Under the pieces are notes generated by a model that saw only the letters and a program-made list of their open reading frames with translations, made no database searches and was not told where the DNA came from. From Pseudomonas sp. WS 5079 (lineage in GTDB: Bacteria; Pseudomonadota; Gammaproteobacteria; Pseudomonadales; Pseudomonadaceae): a DNA stretch of 64,000 nt. A program made the translations under genes and the position numbers. Positions 26,925-35,258 of this stretch are shown here, one piece after another; the stretch's first letter is position 1, and each line of letters opens with the position of its first letter. The DNA lies in NCBI RefSeq assembly GCF_012985465.1, contig NZ_JAAQWN010000003.1, forward strand, positions 548,915 to 612,914. The letters are read 5' to 3'.

Positions 26925-27647
26925 TTACTTGATTAGTGCGGGCGGTGCATCGCTGGCCGCTGCGACCTGGTCCTTGGCCTTGGCAGCCGGCGTGCCGGCG
27001 GCCTTGAGTTTCTCGGCCCGGGCCTGGGCCTCGGTGACCTGCTCGGGGCTCAGGCCCACTTGGCTGGCCAGTTGTGCGGCCTGGCCCCAGTTGTCCTGGT
27101 AGATCAGCAGGGTCACCAGGTTGACCGCCGCCAGTTGATCGCTTTGCTTGAGCTCCATGGCCGTCATGAACTCAAAGCGCGCCTCTTCCAGGCGCCGTTG
27201 GTTGAGGTAGACCACCCCCAGGTCGTTGCGGATTTTTTCGTCGGTGGGCGCCAGTTGCGCCGCCCGTTGCATATGGGCCAAGGCCTGGGCGTTGTCGCCC
27301 TGGGCCGCCGCCAGTTGACCCAAGCCGTGTTCCCCTTCGGCCGCCATGCAGGTGCCCAGCAGGCTGCGGTACAGCGGTTGCGCTTCACTGCGCCCGAGCA
27401 GGCGGTAGACCTTGGCCTTGCGCTGGCGCACTTGCGGCAAAGACTCCGGCAGGCTTTGCAGGTTGGCCAGGCTGGCGTGCATCTTTCCTTCATTGGCCAT
27501 GTCGTCGGCCAGGTTCAGCGACAGCTCCTGCTCGGCGCTGGGCTTGGCACAACTACCCGGGGTCATCAGCGCCGACCACGGCGTCTGGCCGTTACTGGCA
27601 CAGCCGCCGAGCATCAGCAGGCCCAGGCCTGCAATCAGTGCTTTCAT
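26925..27647 (-). CDS. tadD: TadD, TPR lipoprotein of the Tad pilus
   Basis: A 240-residue lipoprotein with signal MKALIAGLGLLMLGGCASNG, lipidated at cysteine 16. Tetratricopeptide repeats cover about residues 75-190 (for example ALAHMQRAAQLAPTDEKIRN and DLGVVYLNQRRLEEARFEF). TadD is the pilotin-like factor needed for the RcpA secretin in Tad systems. It is followed 19 bases later by the DUF3613 gene and preceded by tadC with a 10-base gap, all one operon. Confidence 0.9.
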   Translation of the reverse strand: MKALIAGLGLLMLGGCASNGQTPWSALMTPGSCAKPSAEQELSLNLADDMANEGKMHASLANLQSLPESLPQVRQRKAKVYRLLGRSEAQPLYRSLLGTCMAAEGEHGLGQLAAAQGDNAQALAHMQRAAQLAPTDEKIRNDLGVVYLNQRRLEEARFEFMTAMELKQSDQLAAVNLVTLLIYQDNWGQAAQLASQVGLSPEQVTEAQARAEKLKAAGTPAAKAKDQVAAASDAPPALIK

Positions 27648-27657
27648 CGAGCGCTCC

Positions 27658-28545
27658 TCAAAAACTGCTCAGGGCCCGGGAGATCGCAATGAATGCCGGC
27701 CCCCCCAGCACAATCAATAAAGCGGGAAACAGGAAGACCATCATCACCACCGACATCTTGGCCGACATCTTCGAGATGAATTCCTGCAAGCGGGTCAAGC
27801 GGCGGTCATCGAGCAGTTGCTTGAGGGCCAGCAGCGACTTCATGGCGCCGCCGCCCTGCTGGATCAGTTGTTGGAGAATGATGCAGGTGTCGGTGAATTC
27901 GTCCACGGCCAGCAGCCGGGCAGTTTTGCCCAGTTCCTCGCTCAGTTCCAGGCCGGAGTCGACCCGTGCCAGGATCAGCCGCAGCTCCTGGGTCAGCGCG
28001 GGCAGCAGGCGCTGAGCTTCAACGCTCAATACCCGCAGCGACTGTTCAACCGCCATGCCCGACTCGAACAGAATGCGCAGCAGCGGGATGAAGGTCGACA
28101 CCTCACGGGAGATTTGCTGCTGGCGGGCCTTGGCCGCGCTGGCGAGGATGCGCTTGGGTATCAGGTAGCCCACGCCCAGGCCGAGCAGGGGCGCGATCCA
28201 CGGGGAGTCGGCGCCGGGAAAGATCAGTTCCTCACCCACCAGGATCAGCCCGGCCAGCACCAGCGGCACGCCAATCTGGCAGGCGGCGAAGATCGAGCGC
28301 TGATTGGCTTTGCGCCAGCCCACGCGGTTGAGCAGGATCTGCGTTTCGTTATCCATGCTCACCGAGCGCTGGGCCAGTTGGCTGCTGCCAAACTGGCTGA
28401 GCAGGGTGCCGAGCCGGTCGCGGCGCACCAGTTGGCCTTGCAGGCGCTGGTTGACCAGGCGCTCGCGGCGACGCTGGGCCAGCAACTGGCCGGCGATCAG
28501 CGCGAGCGCAGCCAAAAACAACAAGGCACTGATCAGCAGGACCAT
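27658..28545 (-). CDS. tadC: TadC, inner-membrane platform protein
   Basis: A 295-residue T2SSF-family membrane protein. It has an N-terminal helix (MVLLISALLFLAALALIAG), a central hydrophobic pair (about 95-135), a cytoplasmic helical F domain (about 150-260; RILFESGMAVEQSLRVLSVEA and IILQQLIQQGGGAMKSLLAL) and a C-terminal helix. With TadB it forms the platform that couples TadA ATPase action to Flp assembly. It ends 10 bases before tadD and begins one base after tadB. Confidence 0.93.
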   Translation of the reverse strand: MVLLISALLFLAALALIAGQLLAQRRRERLVNQRLQGQLVRRDRLGTLLSQFGSSQLAQRSVSMDNETQILLNRVGWRKANQRSIFAACQIGVPLVLAGLILVGEELIFPGADSPWIAPLLGLGVGYLIPKRILASAAKARQQQISREVSTFIPLLRILFESGMAVEQSLRVLSVEAQRLLPALTQELRLILARVDSGLELSEELGKTARLLAVDEFTDTCIILQQLIQQGGGAMKSLLALKQLLDDRRLTRLQEFISKMSAKMSVVMMVFLFPALLIVLGGPAFIAISRALSSF

Positions 28546-28546
28546 C

Positions 28547-29428
28547 TCAAATACTCCGCAACATGCGCCACATCGTCAGGCAGCCCAGCACCTGCATGGT
28601 CAGCGCGGCCAGCAGCATGTAGCGGCCGCTGTCGTCGTTCCACATGGTCAGCAGGTAGCCTGGGTTGATCAGCATGAAATAGCCCACCATGGCGATCGGC
28701 ATGCCCGCCAGGACAAAAGCGGTAACGCGCGTCTCGCCGGTCATGGCGCGCAATTGCCGCGCGCCCTGTTCCCGTTCGCGGATCACCTTGATCAGGTTCT
28801 CCAGCAAGTCACTGGCATTGCCGCCGTAGCGGTGGTTGACCTTGAGGCCCAGGGCAAGCATGCGGAACTCGTCTTGCTCGTAGAACTCGGCAAAATCACT
28901 GGCGGCCTCGGGCAGGCTGACCCCCAGTTGCACATTGCGCTGGATACGCCCCATGGCGGGCTTCAAGGGCTCCTCGGTGCTGTCGATCGCACCCAGCAAG
29001 GCGTCGGCCAGGGTGCGTCCGGACTTCAGGCTGCGCACTGTATGGTCGAGCACTTGCGGCAGTTGTTCGATCATCCGCTTCACCCGCCGCCGATAGCGCC
29101 AGGCGATGTACAGCCGCAGCAGCAGCGGCGGCAGCAACACCATGCTCAGCAGGCCGACCCAGCTCCACACCAGGAACCCCAGGACGGCGCCCAACACCCA
29201 GCAGGTCACCCACAGGCCCAGGCTGTCGGTGGGTTTGCCCAGGCCCGCGCGCTGGAACATGCGCTCCAGGCCGACCCAACGCCCACGCTCTTCGGCCAGC
29301 AGCGGTTGGCCTTCGGCGAGTCGTTCCAGGACGCGGTCGGTTTCTGCCTGGCGCAGGCCACTGAGGAACAGGTGCAGCGACACGCCAATCAGGATCACGC
29401 AACTGAACATCAGGATGGCGCCGGTCAT
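28547..29428 (-). CDS. tadB: TadB, inner-membrane platform protein
   Basis: A 293-residue T2SSF-family protein. The start is the ATG at 29426-29428 with AGGAG upstream (MTGAILMFSCVILIGVSLHL); a longer frame back to 29590 would overlap tadA and is rejected. It has an N-terminal helix, two central helices around 75-115 (GLWVTCWVLGAVLGFLVWS), the F domain (QLPQVLDHTVRSLKSGRTLA) and two C-terminal helices. It is the partner of TadC and lies 10 bases after the tadA stop. Confidence 0.92.
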   Translation of the reverse strand: MTGAILMFSCVILIGVSLHLFLSGLRQAETDRVLERLAEGQPLLAEERGRWVGLERMFQRAGLGKPTDSLGLWVTCWVLGAVLGFLVWSWVGLLSMVLLPPLLLRLYIAWRYRRRVKRMIEQLPQVLDHTVRSLKSGRTLADALLGAIDSTEEPLKPAMGRIQRNVQLGVSLPEAASDFAEFYEQDEFRMLALGLKVNHRYGGNASDLLENLIKVIREREQGARQLRAMTGETRVTAFVLAGMPIAMVGYFMLINPGYLLTMWNDDSGRYMLLAALTMQVLGCLTMWRMLRSI

Positions 29429-29438
29429 GGTGACGCTC

Positions 29439-30710
29439 CTATAGCGGCAGGGCGGATTCGCGGCGCAGTTTGTCACCCGCCGGGTTGACGGCCTCGCGCA
29501 GGAAGCCGAAGCCGGTGCGCCGGTCATGGCGGAACAGGGTGTTGGTGACATACACGTCATCGCGCACCCCCACCACTTCCACCACTTCACTGACGCAGCG
29601 CCGGCCGTCGGGCAGGCGGGTCAGCTGGATCACCACATCCAGCGCCGCGCAGATCATCTGGCGCAGGGTTTTCTCCGCGACCACCCGCCCGGTCAGGCCC
29701 ACCAGGGTTTCCAGGCGCAACAGGGCGTCCTGGGCGTTGTTGGCGTGCACGGTGCTCATGGAGCCGTCGTGGCCGGTGTTCATTGCGGTCATCACATCCA
29801 GCACTTCCACACCACGGATCTCACCGAGGATGATGCGGTCCGGGCGCATCCGCAGGGCGTTGCGGATCAGGTCGCTGGCCTTCACCTCACCGTGCCCCTC
29901 GGCATTGGGCGGACGGGTTTCCAGGCGCACCACGTGGGGGTGGCCCAGTTGCAGTTCGGCGACGTCTTCGATGGTCACCAGGCGTTCGTGGGGGTTGATC
30001 AACTGGCTGAGAATATTGAGCAAGGTGGTCTTGCCGGTGCCGGTGCCGCCGCTGATCAGGATATTGCAGCGCTTGCCCACCGCCTCCTGGAAAAACTCGA
30101 AAATCGACTGGTCGATGGTCTGCATCGCTACCAGGTCGCTGCTCTTGAGCATGTCCTTGCGAAACTTACGAATCGACAGGCACGGACCGTCGAGGGCAAT
30201 CGGCGGGATGATCGCGTTGACCCGGCTGCCATCGGGCAACCGGGCGTCGACCATCGGCGAAGATTCATCCAGGCGCCGACCCAATGGCGCGAGGATGCGT
30301 TGCATGACCCGCTCCACATGGTGGGCGTCGATAAAACGCAGGTCGCTCTGGTGCAACAGGCCGTCCCGTTCGACAAACACCCGGTGTGGGCCGTTGACCA
30401 GAATCTCGGTCACTGACGGGTCGCGCAACAGCACTTCCAGAGGGCCGAAGCCGGTCAGTTCATCGACGATTTCCTCGGCCAGGCGCTCCATCTCATAACG
30501 GGAAATTGCCAGGTGCATGCGCGTGATGTATTCGGACACCTTGTCGATGACAAATTGCGCCAGGGATTGGCGCGAGCCTTCCAGCAGGTTTTTCCCCGAC
30601 TCTTCGATGGCATCGATGATGTAGCGGTGCAGCACCAGTTTCAGGCCGTCGTGATCCACTGCGCTGCCAAGCCCACGGGCGGGCGCGCCGAAGAGCTTTT
30701 CGCCGTTCAT
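29439..30710 (-). CDS. tadA: TadA, pilus assembly ATPase
   Basis: A 423-residue secretion ATPase of the CpaF/VirB11-like group that powers Flp pilus assembly. An N-terminal domain (1-150, including GFGPLEVLLRDPSVTEILVNG) precedes the RecA-like core. Walker A is GGTGTGKTT with K227, and the Walker B region is IILGEIRGVEVLDVM. The Asp-box-like SIRKFRKDML segment and the His box TGHDGSMSTVHANN are present. It overlaps tadZ by 4 bases at its start, so the two are coupled. Confidence 0.95.
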   Translation of the reverse strand: MNGEKLFGAPARGLGSAVDHDGLKLVLHRYIIDAIEESGKNLLEGSRQSLAQFVIDKVSEYITRMHLAISRYEMERLAEEIVDELTGFGPLEVLLRDPSVTEILVNGPHRVFVERDGLLHQSDLRFIDAHHVERVMQRILAPLGRRLDESSPMVDARLPDGSRVNAIIPPIALDGPCLSIRKFRKDMLKSSDLVAMQTIDQSIFEFFQEAVGKRCNILISGGTGTGKTTLLNILSQLINPHERLVTIEDVAELQLGHPHVVRLETRPPNAEGHGEVKASDLIRNALRMRPDRIILGEIRGVEVLDVMTAMNTGHDGSMSTVHANNAQDALLRLETLVGLTGRVVAEKTLRQMICAALDVVIQLTRLPDGRRCVSEVVEVVGVRDDVYVTNTLFRHDRRTGFGFLREAVNPAGDKLRRESALPL

Positions 30711-31900
30711 TTGGTGGTCCCCCGCAGTCGCTCAAACCAGCGGGTGGAAGGTTTTTCAAGACCTTCGGAGCGCTTGGCCAGGCGTTCGCCCAAGACCTTC
30801 AGGTTTTGCGTCAGGGTCTCCCTGGGCGCCAGGCTGAACAAGGTTTGCCCCTGGTTCTTGGCGTTCAGGCGCACTTCCGGGCTCAATGGCAGCACGGCGA
30901 TGACTTCCAGGCCGAAGCTCTTTTCCAGGGCCTCGCTGTCCGGTGCGGCGCCCTTGAGATAGCGGTCGATCAGCAGCCGTGCATGGTCCAGCTTCATACC
31001 CTTTTCCCGCCACTGATTGAGTACCGCCAGGTTGCGTCGGCAGTCGAGGACATTCTGGTCGGTGCACCACAAGAGCTTGTCGCAGTGGCTGACAAAAGTG
31101 CGCAGGGCTTCGCTGTCGCGCTGGCCGGTGAGGTTTACCACGATGTGCTGGAAGTGTTGGCGCAAGGCACTGAGCAGCATGTACAGCTCGGCGGCGCTGG
31201 TCAGTTCCAGGGGGTCGTCGCTTTCGGTGTAGGCGAGGATGCGCAGGCCACCTTCGGTGGCGGTAAAGGCGCTGTTGATCAGCGTGGTGTCCAGGCGGCG
31301 CAGGTGGCGCAGGGCATCGCCAAAGTTGAACGAGCTTTCCAGGCCCAGCAACGCCAGGCTGTCGCCACGGGGCAGGCCCAGGTCCAGCAGCAGGGTCTGT
31401 TGACCGCTCTTTTGCACCACCATCGCCAGGTGGCTGGCGAGCAGGGCGCCGTCGGCATTGCCCTGGGTGCCATACAGCACCGTCAGGCCGCCCAGGTGCG
31501 CATTGTGGGCGACTGGCGGCAGGCGTTTGCTCAGGCGCCGCACCAGGCCGGCGACTTCGCTGGAGCGTGAACCATAGGCGACAAAATCCCGCGCCCCGGC
31601 ACGCATCGCGTTGAGTACCAATTGATTGTCCATGCCGTCGCCCAGGGCGACGATGGCCAGCATCGGCTTGGCTTCCAGGGCGCCCTCGATCAAGGCGCTC
31701 TGGGCCACTACATGCTCGCGGTCCAGGCCGACGAACACCAGGTTGGCGAAGGTCACGTCCACCAGGGCCAGCAGTTCGTCGAGGCTGCCACCACCGGCAC
31801 TGACCACTTGGCCCAAGGGCGCCAGGGCGCCTTGCAGCCATTCCAGGTCGGTGGTGTTGCGGGTGATTGCCAGGAACGTCTGGCTCAGGCTGTCGCTCAT
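30707..31900 (-). CDS. tadZ: TadZ/CpaE-like localisation protein
   Basis: A 397-residue protein with an atypical receiver-like N-terminal domain (about 1-130) and a ParA/MinD-type fold (about 140-380). TadZ marks the pole or site where the Tad machine assembles. The nucleotide loop reads LYGTQGNADGALLASHL, lacking the canonical K-G-G-x-G-K-T lysines, while LLLDLGLPRGDSLALLGLE (the MinD-like segment) is kept. It may therefore not hydrolyse ATP. It overlaps rcpA and tadA by 4 bases on each side. Confidence 0.9.
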   Translation of the reverse strand: MSDSLSQTFLAITRNTTDLEWLQGALAPLGQVVSAGGGSLDELLALVDVTFANLVFVGLDREHVVAQSALIEGALEAKPMLAIVALGDGMDNQLVLNAMRAGARDFVAYGSRSSEVAGLVRRLSKRLPPVAHNAHLGGLTVLYGTQGNADGALLASHLAMVVQKSGQQTLLLDLGLPRGDSLALLGLESSFNFGDALRHLRRLDTTLINSAFTATEGGLRILAYTESDDPLELTSAAELYMLLSALRQHFQHIVVNLTGQRDSEALRTFVSHCDKLLWCTDQNVLDCRRNLAVLNQWREKGMKLDHARLLIDRYLKGAAPDSEALEKSFGLEVIAVLPLSPEVRLNAKNQGQTLFSLAPRETLTQNLKVLGERLAKRSEGLEKPSTRWFERLRGTTK

Positions 31901-33099
31901 TGGGAAAGTCCTGTGCGTCGGTCGAAGTTGCCGTTTTCCAGGAAGTACAGGCGATACCAGTTGGGATCGTAGTTGCGCAGTTTTTCCCCGGGCAGGGACG
32001 GCAGGCGCGCGTTGGCGGCCAGGGGTTGGACCAGGTGCGGGGTAACGATCATCAGCAACTCTTTTTCCTCGCGGCTGACGTTGCTGTCACGGAAAAACGC
32101 ACCAAGGATCGGTATATCGCCCAGGCCTGGAAACTTGCTGATGGTGGAGCGGTTGTTATTGCTGATCAGGCCGCTGATCACAAAGCTTTCGCCATCGGCC
32201 AAGGACACTGTGGTGTCGGTACGCCGCACCGTCAGTGCCGGTACCTGGATGCCTTCTACCTGCAAGGCGTTGGCGTAATCCAGCTCGCTGACTTCCGGTG
32301 CGACCTTGAGGGAAATCCGCGTGCGGTCGATCACGGTGGGGGTCAGGGTCAGGCGGATACCGAACTCTTTGTACTCGATGGAGATGGTGTCGCTGCCGGC
32401 ACTGGGCACTGGGATCGGCACTTCGCCACCGGCAAGGAAGGTCGCACTGTGCCCGCTCATGGCAACCAGGCTCGGCCGCGCCAGCGTGTAGGCAAAACCG
32501 CTGCGTTCCAGGGCATTGATCAGCGCCGAAAAGCGCCCGCCGCCGATGCCGATGTTAAAACTCTCGTTATCCAGGGGCAGGCTCATCCCGGCTGTGCGCG
32601 GGCTGCCGAACAGGAAGTTGCGGGTGCCGCCGAAAATCGACGTGCTGGCCTCCTTGAGCTTGGTGCGGCTGACTTCGACAAAGCGGATATCGGTCTGCAC
32701 CTGGCTCGGCAGGGACGGGTCGTCGGACGGCGCCAGGGCCTGGCTGGTCAGGCTTGAGCTGGCCTTGCCCTTGACGAACACCATGCTTTGGCGCGGCGCA
32801 CTGGAGCAGTGGGTCCAGACCATCAGGCTGGTAGCGCCCGAGGCAACGCCGGTGAGCAGGAAGGCGCGGTCACCGTTGAGGTGTACATCGGCGATTTTCG
32901 GGTCGCCGATGGCCAGCCGGGTGATCGCTACAGGCGATTGCAGGGTCTGTTGCAGGCCTTCGCCGACCTCGACCACGGCCGGCAGGGCGCCCAGGCCGCT
33001 GCAACTGTCGGTAGCCGCGAACGCCAGGCTTACAGGCAGGCTGGACAGCATCAGTGCCCAGGCCATTTGCGTGAACGCAGGTGCAAATCGATGGCGCAT
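31897..33099 (-). CDS. rcpA: RcpA, outer-membrane secretin of the Tad system
   Basis: A 400-residue secretin. A signal peptide (about 1-29, ending PVSLAFAAT) is followed by the pilus-type N-terminal domain (about 45-120; AITRLAIGDPKIADVHLNG) and the secretin core (about 140-385), ending EKELLMIVTPHLVQPL. It forms the outer-membrane channel for the Flp pilus. It overlaps tadZ by 4 bases and follows rcpC by 15 bases. Confidence 0.93.
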   Translation of the reverse strand: MRHRFAPAFTQMAWALMLSSLPVSLAFAATDSCSGLGALPAVVEVGEGLQQTLQSPVAITRLAIGDPKIADVHLNGDRAFLLTGVASGATSLMVWTHCSSAPRQSMVFVKGKASSSLTSQALAPSDDPSLPSQVQTDIRFVEVSRTKLKEASTSIFGGTRNFLFGSPRTAGMSLPLDNESFNIGIGGGRFSALINALERSGFAYTLARPSLVAMSGHSATFLAGGEVPIPVPSAGSDTISIEYKEFGIRLTLTPTVIDRTRISLKVAPEVSELDYANALQVEGIQVPALTVRRTDTTVSLADGESFVISGLISNNNRSTISKFPGLGDIPILGAFFRDSNVSREEKELLMIVTPHLVQPLAANARLPSLPGEKLRNYDPNWYRLYFLENGNFDRRTGLSQ

Positions 33100-33114
33100 T
33101 CAAGGCATCCTTGC

Positions 33115-34062
33115 TCAGGGATTTTGTTGGATCGCTTGGTTACCGCGTATGACCTCGATGCCGGAGCGCCGGGGTTCGTTGGCGCCTCCAGCCTGTGTGA
33201 CTCTTTTCGGCGCACCGAGCATGGCCAGTTGAGTGAACTGGTACAGCTCGCGATTGGCGCTTTGCAGTTTGGCGAAGGCCTCGTTGTCCCCGGCCCAGTA
33301 CTGGCTCAGCAATTGTTCATCGGCACTGCGTACCGCCAGGCGCAAGGCGCCGACGCTGGTGGCCAGCATCAAGCGGCTCATCAACTGTTCCGGCACTGCC
33401 AGCACTACGGTTCGCGGTGGGCTTGCCTGGCGTTGTGCCTGGCGGGCTTTTTCTTCATCGGTGGTGGGCGGCGCAACGGCGGGCTTGCCATCGTTGGTCG
33501 GGCCGAGGGTATCGCCGACACTGAGCAGGCGCAGGGCCGGCACGATGATCTGTGACGTGGGCTCGGGGTTGGTGCCTTCCGGGCGCAGGAACAGCAGCAC
33601 ATCCACAAAATCCCCGGGGCTCAACTGGCCAGCCGCACCGATGACCTCATCGACGGCCACCGCCAGGGCGCGTTCGTCAGGGCGGATCATGCGGGCCAGC
33701 GGGCCTCCGGCATTGAAGCTGGAATCATCCAGCCAGGTGCCGGCACGCAGGGCTCTCAAGGGCGTGCGGCCGATGGCCTGGTCGAGGCTGGTCAAGCTGC
33801 CGGCCGGGGCGGTGCGCAGTTTTTCCAGGGTCAGGTCGGCGGCGGTCAGGGCGATATAGGGCGGCACGTCATGGGCCAGGACCACCACGGGTTGGCGGGT
33901 CTGGTCTTCGACGGCGGCGACGGTTTTTTCCACAGAAACGCCAGATGGCGCGGGCGTGGCTGCCGGCTCAGGCGGACGACTCAGTACCAGTCCCCAATAG
34001 CCTGCAAACAGCGCACCGATTAATAACAACCCGGCCAGGATCATGCTGACACGACTGTTCAT
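33115..34062 (-). CDS. rcpC: RcpC (CpaB-like) pilus assembly protein
   Basis: A 315-residue CpaB/RcpC protein with one N-terminal membrane helix (MNSRVSMILAGLLLIGALFA), a proline-rich linker and a SAF-type domain (about 60-125; VVLAHDVPPYIALTAADLT). The start is the ATG at 34060-34062, with AGGGAG upstream; a longer frame from 34107 adds 15 residues without a ribosome site. RcpC is needed for Flp stability and secretin function. It is the first gene of the minus-strand operon and is divergent from flp. Confidence 0.9.
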   Translation of the reverse strand: MNSRVSMILAGLLLIGALFAGYWGLVLSRPPEPAATPAPSGVSVEKTVAAVEDQTRQPVVVLAHDVPPYIALTAADLTLEKLRTAPAGSLTSLDQAIGRTPLRALRAGTWLDDSSFNAGGPLARMIRPDERALAVAVDEVIGAAGQLSPGDFVDVLLFLRPEGTNPEPTSQIIVPALRLLSVGDTLGPTNDGKPAVAPPTTDEEKARQAQRQASPPRTVVLAVPEQLMSRLMLATSVGALRLAVRSADEQLLSQYWAGDNEAFAKLQSANRELYQFTQLAMLGAPKRVTQAGGANEPRRSGIEVIRGNQAIQQNP

Positions 34063-34388
34063 GAAGGCTCTCCCTTTCCTGTTGCACCACGCGCCCGTTT
34101 TTCCCAACGAGTTGATTTCGCAACCAGGCAGCTATGAACATCTAACGATTTCGCTATTTGACGGTAGCCGAGCTAGGACAAAATGCCATTAGCGTCCGCG
34201 ATTTATTTTGGAACCCTCGCGCAGCTCCTTAAAACACGGGTTCATGACGTCAAGGTTGTGACTACTACTTTGTGATTAATCCGTTCTTACAGTTGTTGAT
34301 GTGGGGTTTGTTGACAATGCTCTAGTGGCACGCAGCAATCACCGTGCAGCACCGCGATCTGCGCAAGCAAGCGCAAAGGAGAAGTCAT
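34063..34388. promoter_or_regulatory. Divergent rcpC-flp control region
   Basis: A 326-base gap that must contain promoters for both the rcpC-tad operon and flp. It is more AT-rich than its surroundings. The motif TGACTACTACTTTGTGAT (34259-34276) is shared with the tadE-fppA gap. A TTGACA at 34311-34316 points toward flp, but no good -10 follows at 16-18 bases, which fits a promoter needing an activator such as PprB. Confidence 0.5.
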
Positions 34389-34577
34389 ATGTTCCTTACC
34401 TTCATGATGAAGCTCTACGTCCAACTCCAACTGTTCTTTCATCGCAAAGAGGGCGCGACGGCGATTGAATACGTGATTCTTGTCGCGGTTATCGCGCTGG
34501 TCGTGCTGGCGGCCGGTAAATTGCTTGGGCCTCAGATCGCGGCCATGTTCGCTAAAGTCGGAGCCGCCTTGACCTGA
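34389..34577 (+). CDS. flp: Flp-family type IVb pilin, first copy
   Basis: A 62-residue prepilin. The start at 34389 has AAAGGAGAAG upstream. The leader MFLTFMMKLYVQLQLFFHRKEG ends at the glycine before ATAIEYVILVAVIALVVLAA, the Flp cleavage site and hydrophobic core, and the short C-terminus is GPQIAAMFAKVGAALT. It should be cleaved by FppA and polymerised by TadABC through RcpA. A near-identical second copy lies at 35070-35258. Confidence 0.95.
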   Translation: MFLTFMMKLYVQLQLFFHRKEGATAIEYVILVAVIALVVLAAGKLLGPQIAAMFAKVGAALT

Positions 34578-34632
34578 TTGGCAGCAGTGCCTTGAGCATG
34601 CCCATCAGTGATTGTCTTGGAAGGTATTGCTC

Positions 34633-35025
34633 ATGAGCGCTGTTGTTGCGAGCCGCCAGCAGATCCTGTTGGTGGATGACGAAGAAGATGCCCTCGTTGA
34701 ACTGGCCGAATCGCTGGGAGACGAGGGCTTTATTTGTTTTTGTGCCACCTCCGTCACAGATGCATTGCAGCAACTGACACTGCATCCTGATATCGCGCTG
34801 GTTATCACCGACTTGCGCATGCCCGAGGAAAGTGGCATCTCCCTGATCAAGCGCTTGCGTGAGCACACGTCACGCCAGCACCTGCCCGTTATTGTCATGT
34901 CCGGCCATGCCGAAATGGATGATGTCAGTGACATGCTGCGCTTGCAGGTCCTGGACCTGTTTCGCAAACCCATCTACCTGGTTCGGTTGATCGACACCCT
35001 TAACAATCTGTTCCCCCGGGCGTAG
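34633..35025 (+). CDS. Receiver-only response regulator between the two flp genes
   Basis: A 130-residue single-domain response regulator. The start at 34633 has GGAAGG about 9 bases upstream. All receiver residues are present: D15/D16 in LLVDDEED, phosphoacceptor D60 in ITDLRMPEESG, S in VIVMSGHAEM and K in FRKPIY. There is no output domain. It resembles FixJ/NtrC-type receivers. Its position between two Flp pilin genes implies a role in pilus control, perhaps as an additional phosphate target of PprA or a direct modulator of the machine. That is inference. Confidence 0.85.
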   Translation: MSAVVASRQQILLVDDEEDALVELAESLGDEGFICFCATSVTDALQQLTLHPDIALVITDLRMPEESGISLIKRLREHTSRQHLPVIVMSGHAEMDDVSDMLRLQVLDLFRKPIYLVRLIDTLNNLFPRA

Positions 35026-35069
35026 GGAACAGTTGGCCCGTGCATAGCGCCCTGCTGAGGAGATGCCCT

Positions 35070-35258
35070 ATGTTGCTTGCCCTGCTGCTGAGGATGTATG
35101 CGTGGTCGATGCTGTTCTGGCGCCGCCGGGACGGTGCGACGGCTATCGAGTATGTGATTTTGATTGTGGTGATTGCGCTGGTGGTGCTGGCGGCTGGGAA
35201 GTTGCTGGGGCCGCAGATTGCGACGTTCTTTGGCAAGGTGGGGGATGCTCTGACCTGA
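35070..35258 (+). CDS. flp: Flp-family type IVb pilin, second copy
   Basis: A 62-residue prepilin with RBS GAGGAG upstream of the ATG at 35070. The leader MLLALLLRMYAWSMLFWRRRDG differs strongly from that of the first copy. The processed part ATAIEYVILIVVIALVVLAA and GKLLGPQIATFFGKVGDALT is nearly identical to it. The glycine cleavage site is intact. The two pilins may form mixed or alternative filaments. The gene follows the receiver gene by 44 bases and probably shares its transcript. Confidence 0.92.
   Translation: MLLALLLRMYAWSMLFWRRRDGATAIEYVILIVVIALVVLAAGKLLGPQIATFFGKVGDALT

Noticed and set aside
34311..34345. Standard sigma-70 promoter for flp starting at TTGACA
   Set aside because: No acceptable -10 hexamer occurs at 16-18 bases, so I list it only as part of the control region.
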